The notes beneath the pieces were generated by a model. That model was not told where the DNA came from and searched no databases. It saw nothing but the letters and a program-made list of their open reading frames with translations. From the NCBI GenBank assembly GCA_025361105.1, contig JANYAW010000063.1:1-5788 (forward strand): 5,788 nt of DNA, written 5' to 3'. Below are positions 5,616 to 5,788 of the stretch, one piece after another. Within the stretch, counting starts at the first letter, position 1; every line of letters starts with the position of its first letter. Source of the stretch: Rhodocyclaceae bacterium. GTDB lineage: Bacteria; Pseudomonadota; Gammaproteobacteria; Burkholderiales; Rhodocyclaceae. Position numbers and translations under genes: made by a program.

Positions 5616-5788
5616 TCAGCCGAGTCGCGCAGCGACTAATCCCCAATCCGAAAACATCTGCATGGGAATTTGAATGTCGTTATCGCCACTATCTTGCACG
5701 ATTCGGTGAAGCTGATACAAGATCATTTGCATCCAGGTGGTGCCGGACTTTGAGAAGGTTGAGACCAAAAGATCATCGTCAGCTTCAC
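5616..5788 (-). pseudogene. Truncated sulfotransferase fragment (PAPS-binding motif)
   Basis: Read leftward from 5786, the minus strand encodes EADDDLLVSTFSKSGTTWMQ followed by MILYQLHRIVQDSG, then runs to a TGA at 5616-5618. That is 56 visible residues. FSKSGTTWMQMILYQL is the 5'-phosphosulfate-binding loop (YPKSGTTW type) that sulfotransferases use to hold PAPS, and it normally lies near the N-terminus with 200 or more residues after it. Here only about 40 follow. The other minus-strand frames also stop before the ankyrin gene, so the C-terminal domain with the 3'-phosphate-binding motif is missing. The start lies beyond the right edge. It is most likely a decayed or 3'-truncated gene, convergent with the ankyrin gene. 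The family call from the motif is strong; the pseudogene status is inferred. Confidence 0.75.
5623..5637. repeat. Short GC-rich hairpin at the end of the sulfotransferase fragment
   Basis: AGTCGC (5623-5628), loop GCA, GCGACT (5632-5637): a perfect 6-bp stem with a 3-nt loop, overlapping the last codons before the fragment's stop. Neither strand has a following T tract, so it is at best a weak or factor-dependent terminator. Confidence 0.35.

Noticed and set aside
5543..5788. Plus-strand frame open to the right edge, beginning MSTNSTKPII
   Set aside because: It is antisense to the sulfotransferase fragment, which has a real motif. Its own sequence is Arg-rich with no recognisable domain, and no Shine-Dalgarno precedes it.

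Overview
The window looks like a chromosomal housekeeping locus from a Gram-negative bacterium, most likely a betaproteobacterium. The basis is gene content and order: an NRDE-family gene and ygfZ on the minus strand, divergent from a tight plus-strand run mltG-tmk-holB-tatD (ycfH type), followed by a secreted ankyrin-repeat protein. The taxonomic call rests on recalled gene order and protein style, not on a search.

Layout. 1-204 (minus): start of an NRDE/TANGO2-like gene that runs off the left edge. 234-1283 (minus): ygfZ, the folate-binding Fe-S cluster maintenance protein. 1284-1383: divergent control region with a 21-bp interrupted palindrome and a candidate extended -10 promoter for the rightward operon. 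1384-4838 (plus): mltG, tmk, holB and tatD, each overlapping the next by 4 to 14 nt. 4831-5520 (plus): ankyrin-repeat protein with an export signal, its likely GTG start overlapping tatD. 5521-5615: short AT-rich gap. 5616-5788 (minus): a fragment carrying the PAPS-binding motif of a sulfotransferase, which stops far too early to be intact.

How the genes fit together. The operon combines peptidoglycan strand termination (MltG), dTTP supply (Tmk), the clamp-loader delta' subunit (HolB) and a TatD-family metal-dependent hydrolase. This is a conserved proteobacterial grouping. The start-stop overlaps imply one transcript with translational coupling. The pilZ gene often found between holB and tatD in related bacteria is absent here.

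The least expected signals are outside the core genes. First, a 24-bp sequence occurs twice with one mismatch, once in the 3' end of ygfZ and once just upstream of the ankyrin signal peptide, and both copies read GVSPAPT in frame. Second, the ankyrin copy forms a strong hairpin whose entire 8-nt loop is complementary to the first codons of the signal peptide, so a pseudoknot or switching leader is possible. Third, there is a truncated sulfotransferase at the right edge. No RNA genes, CRISPR arrays or insertion sequences were seen.
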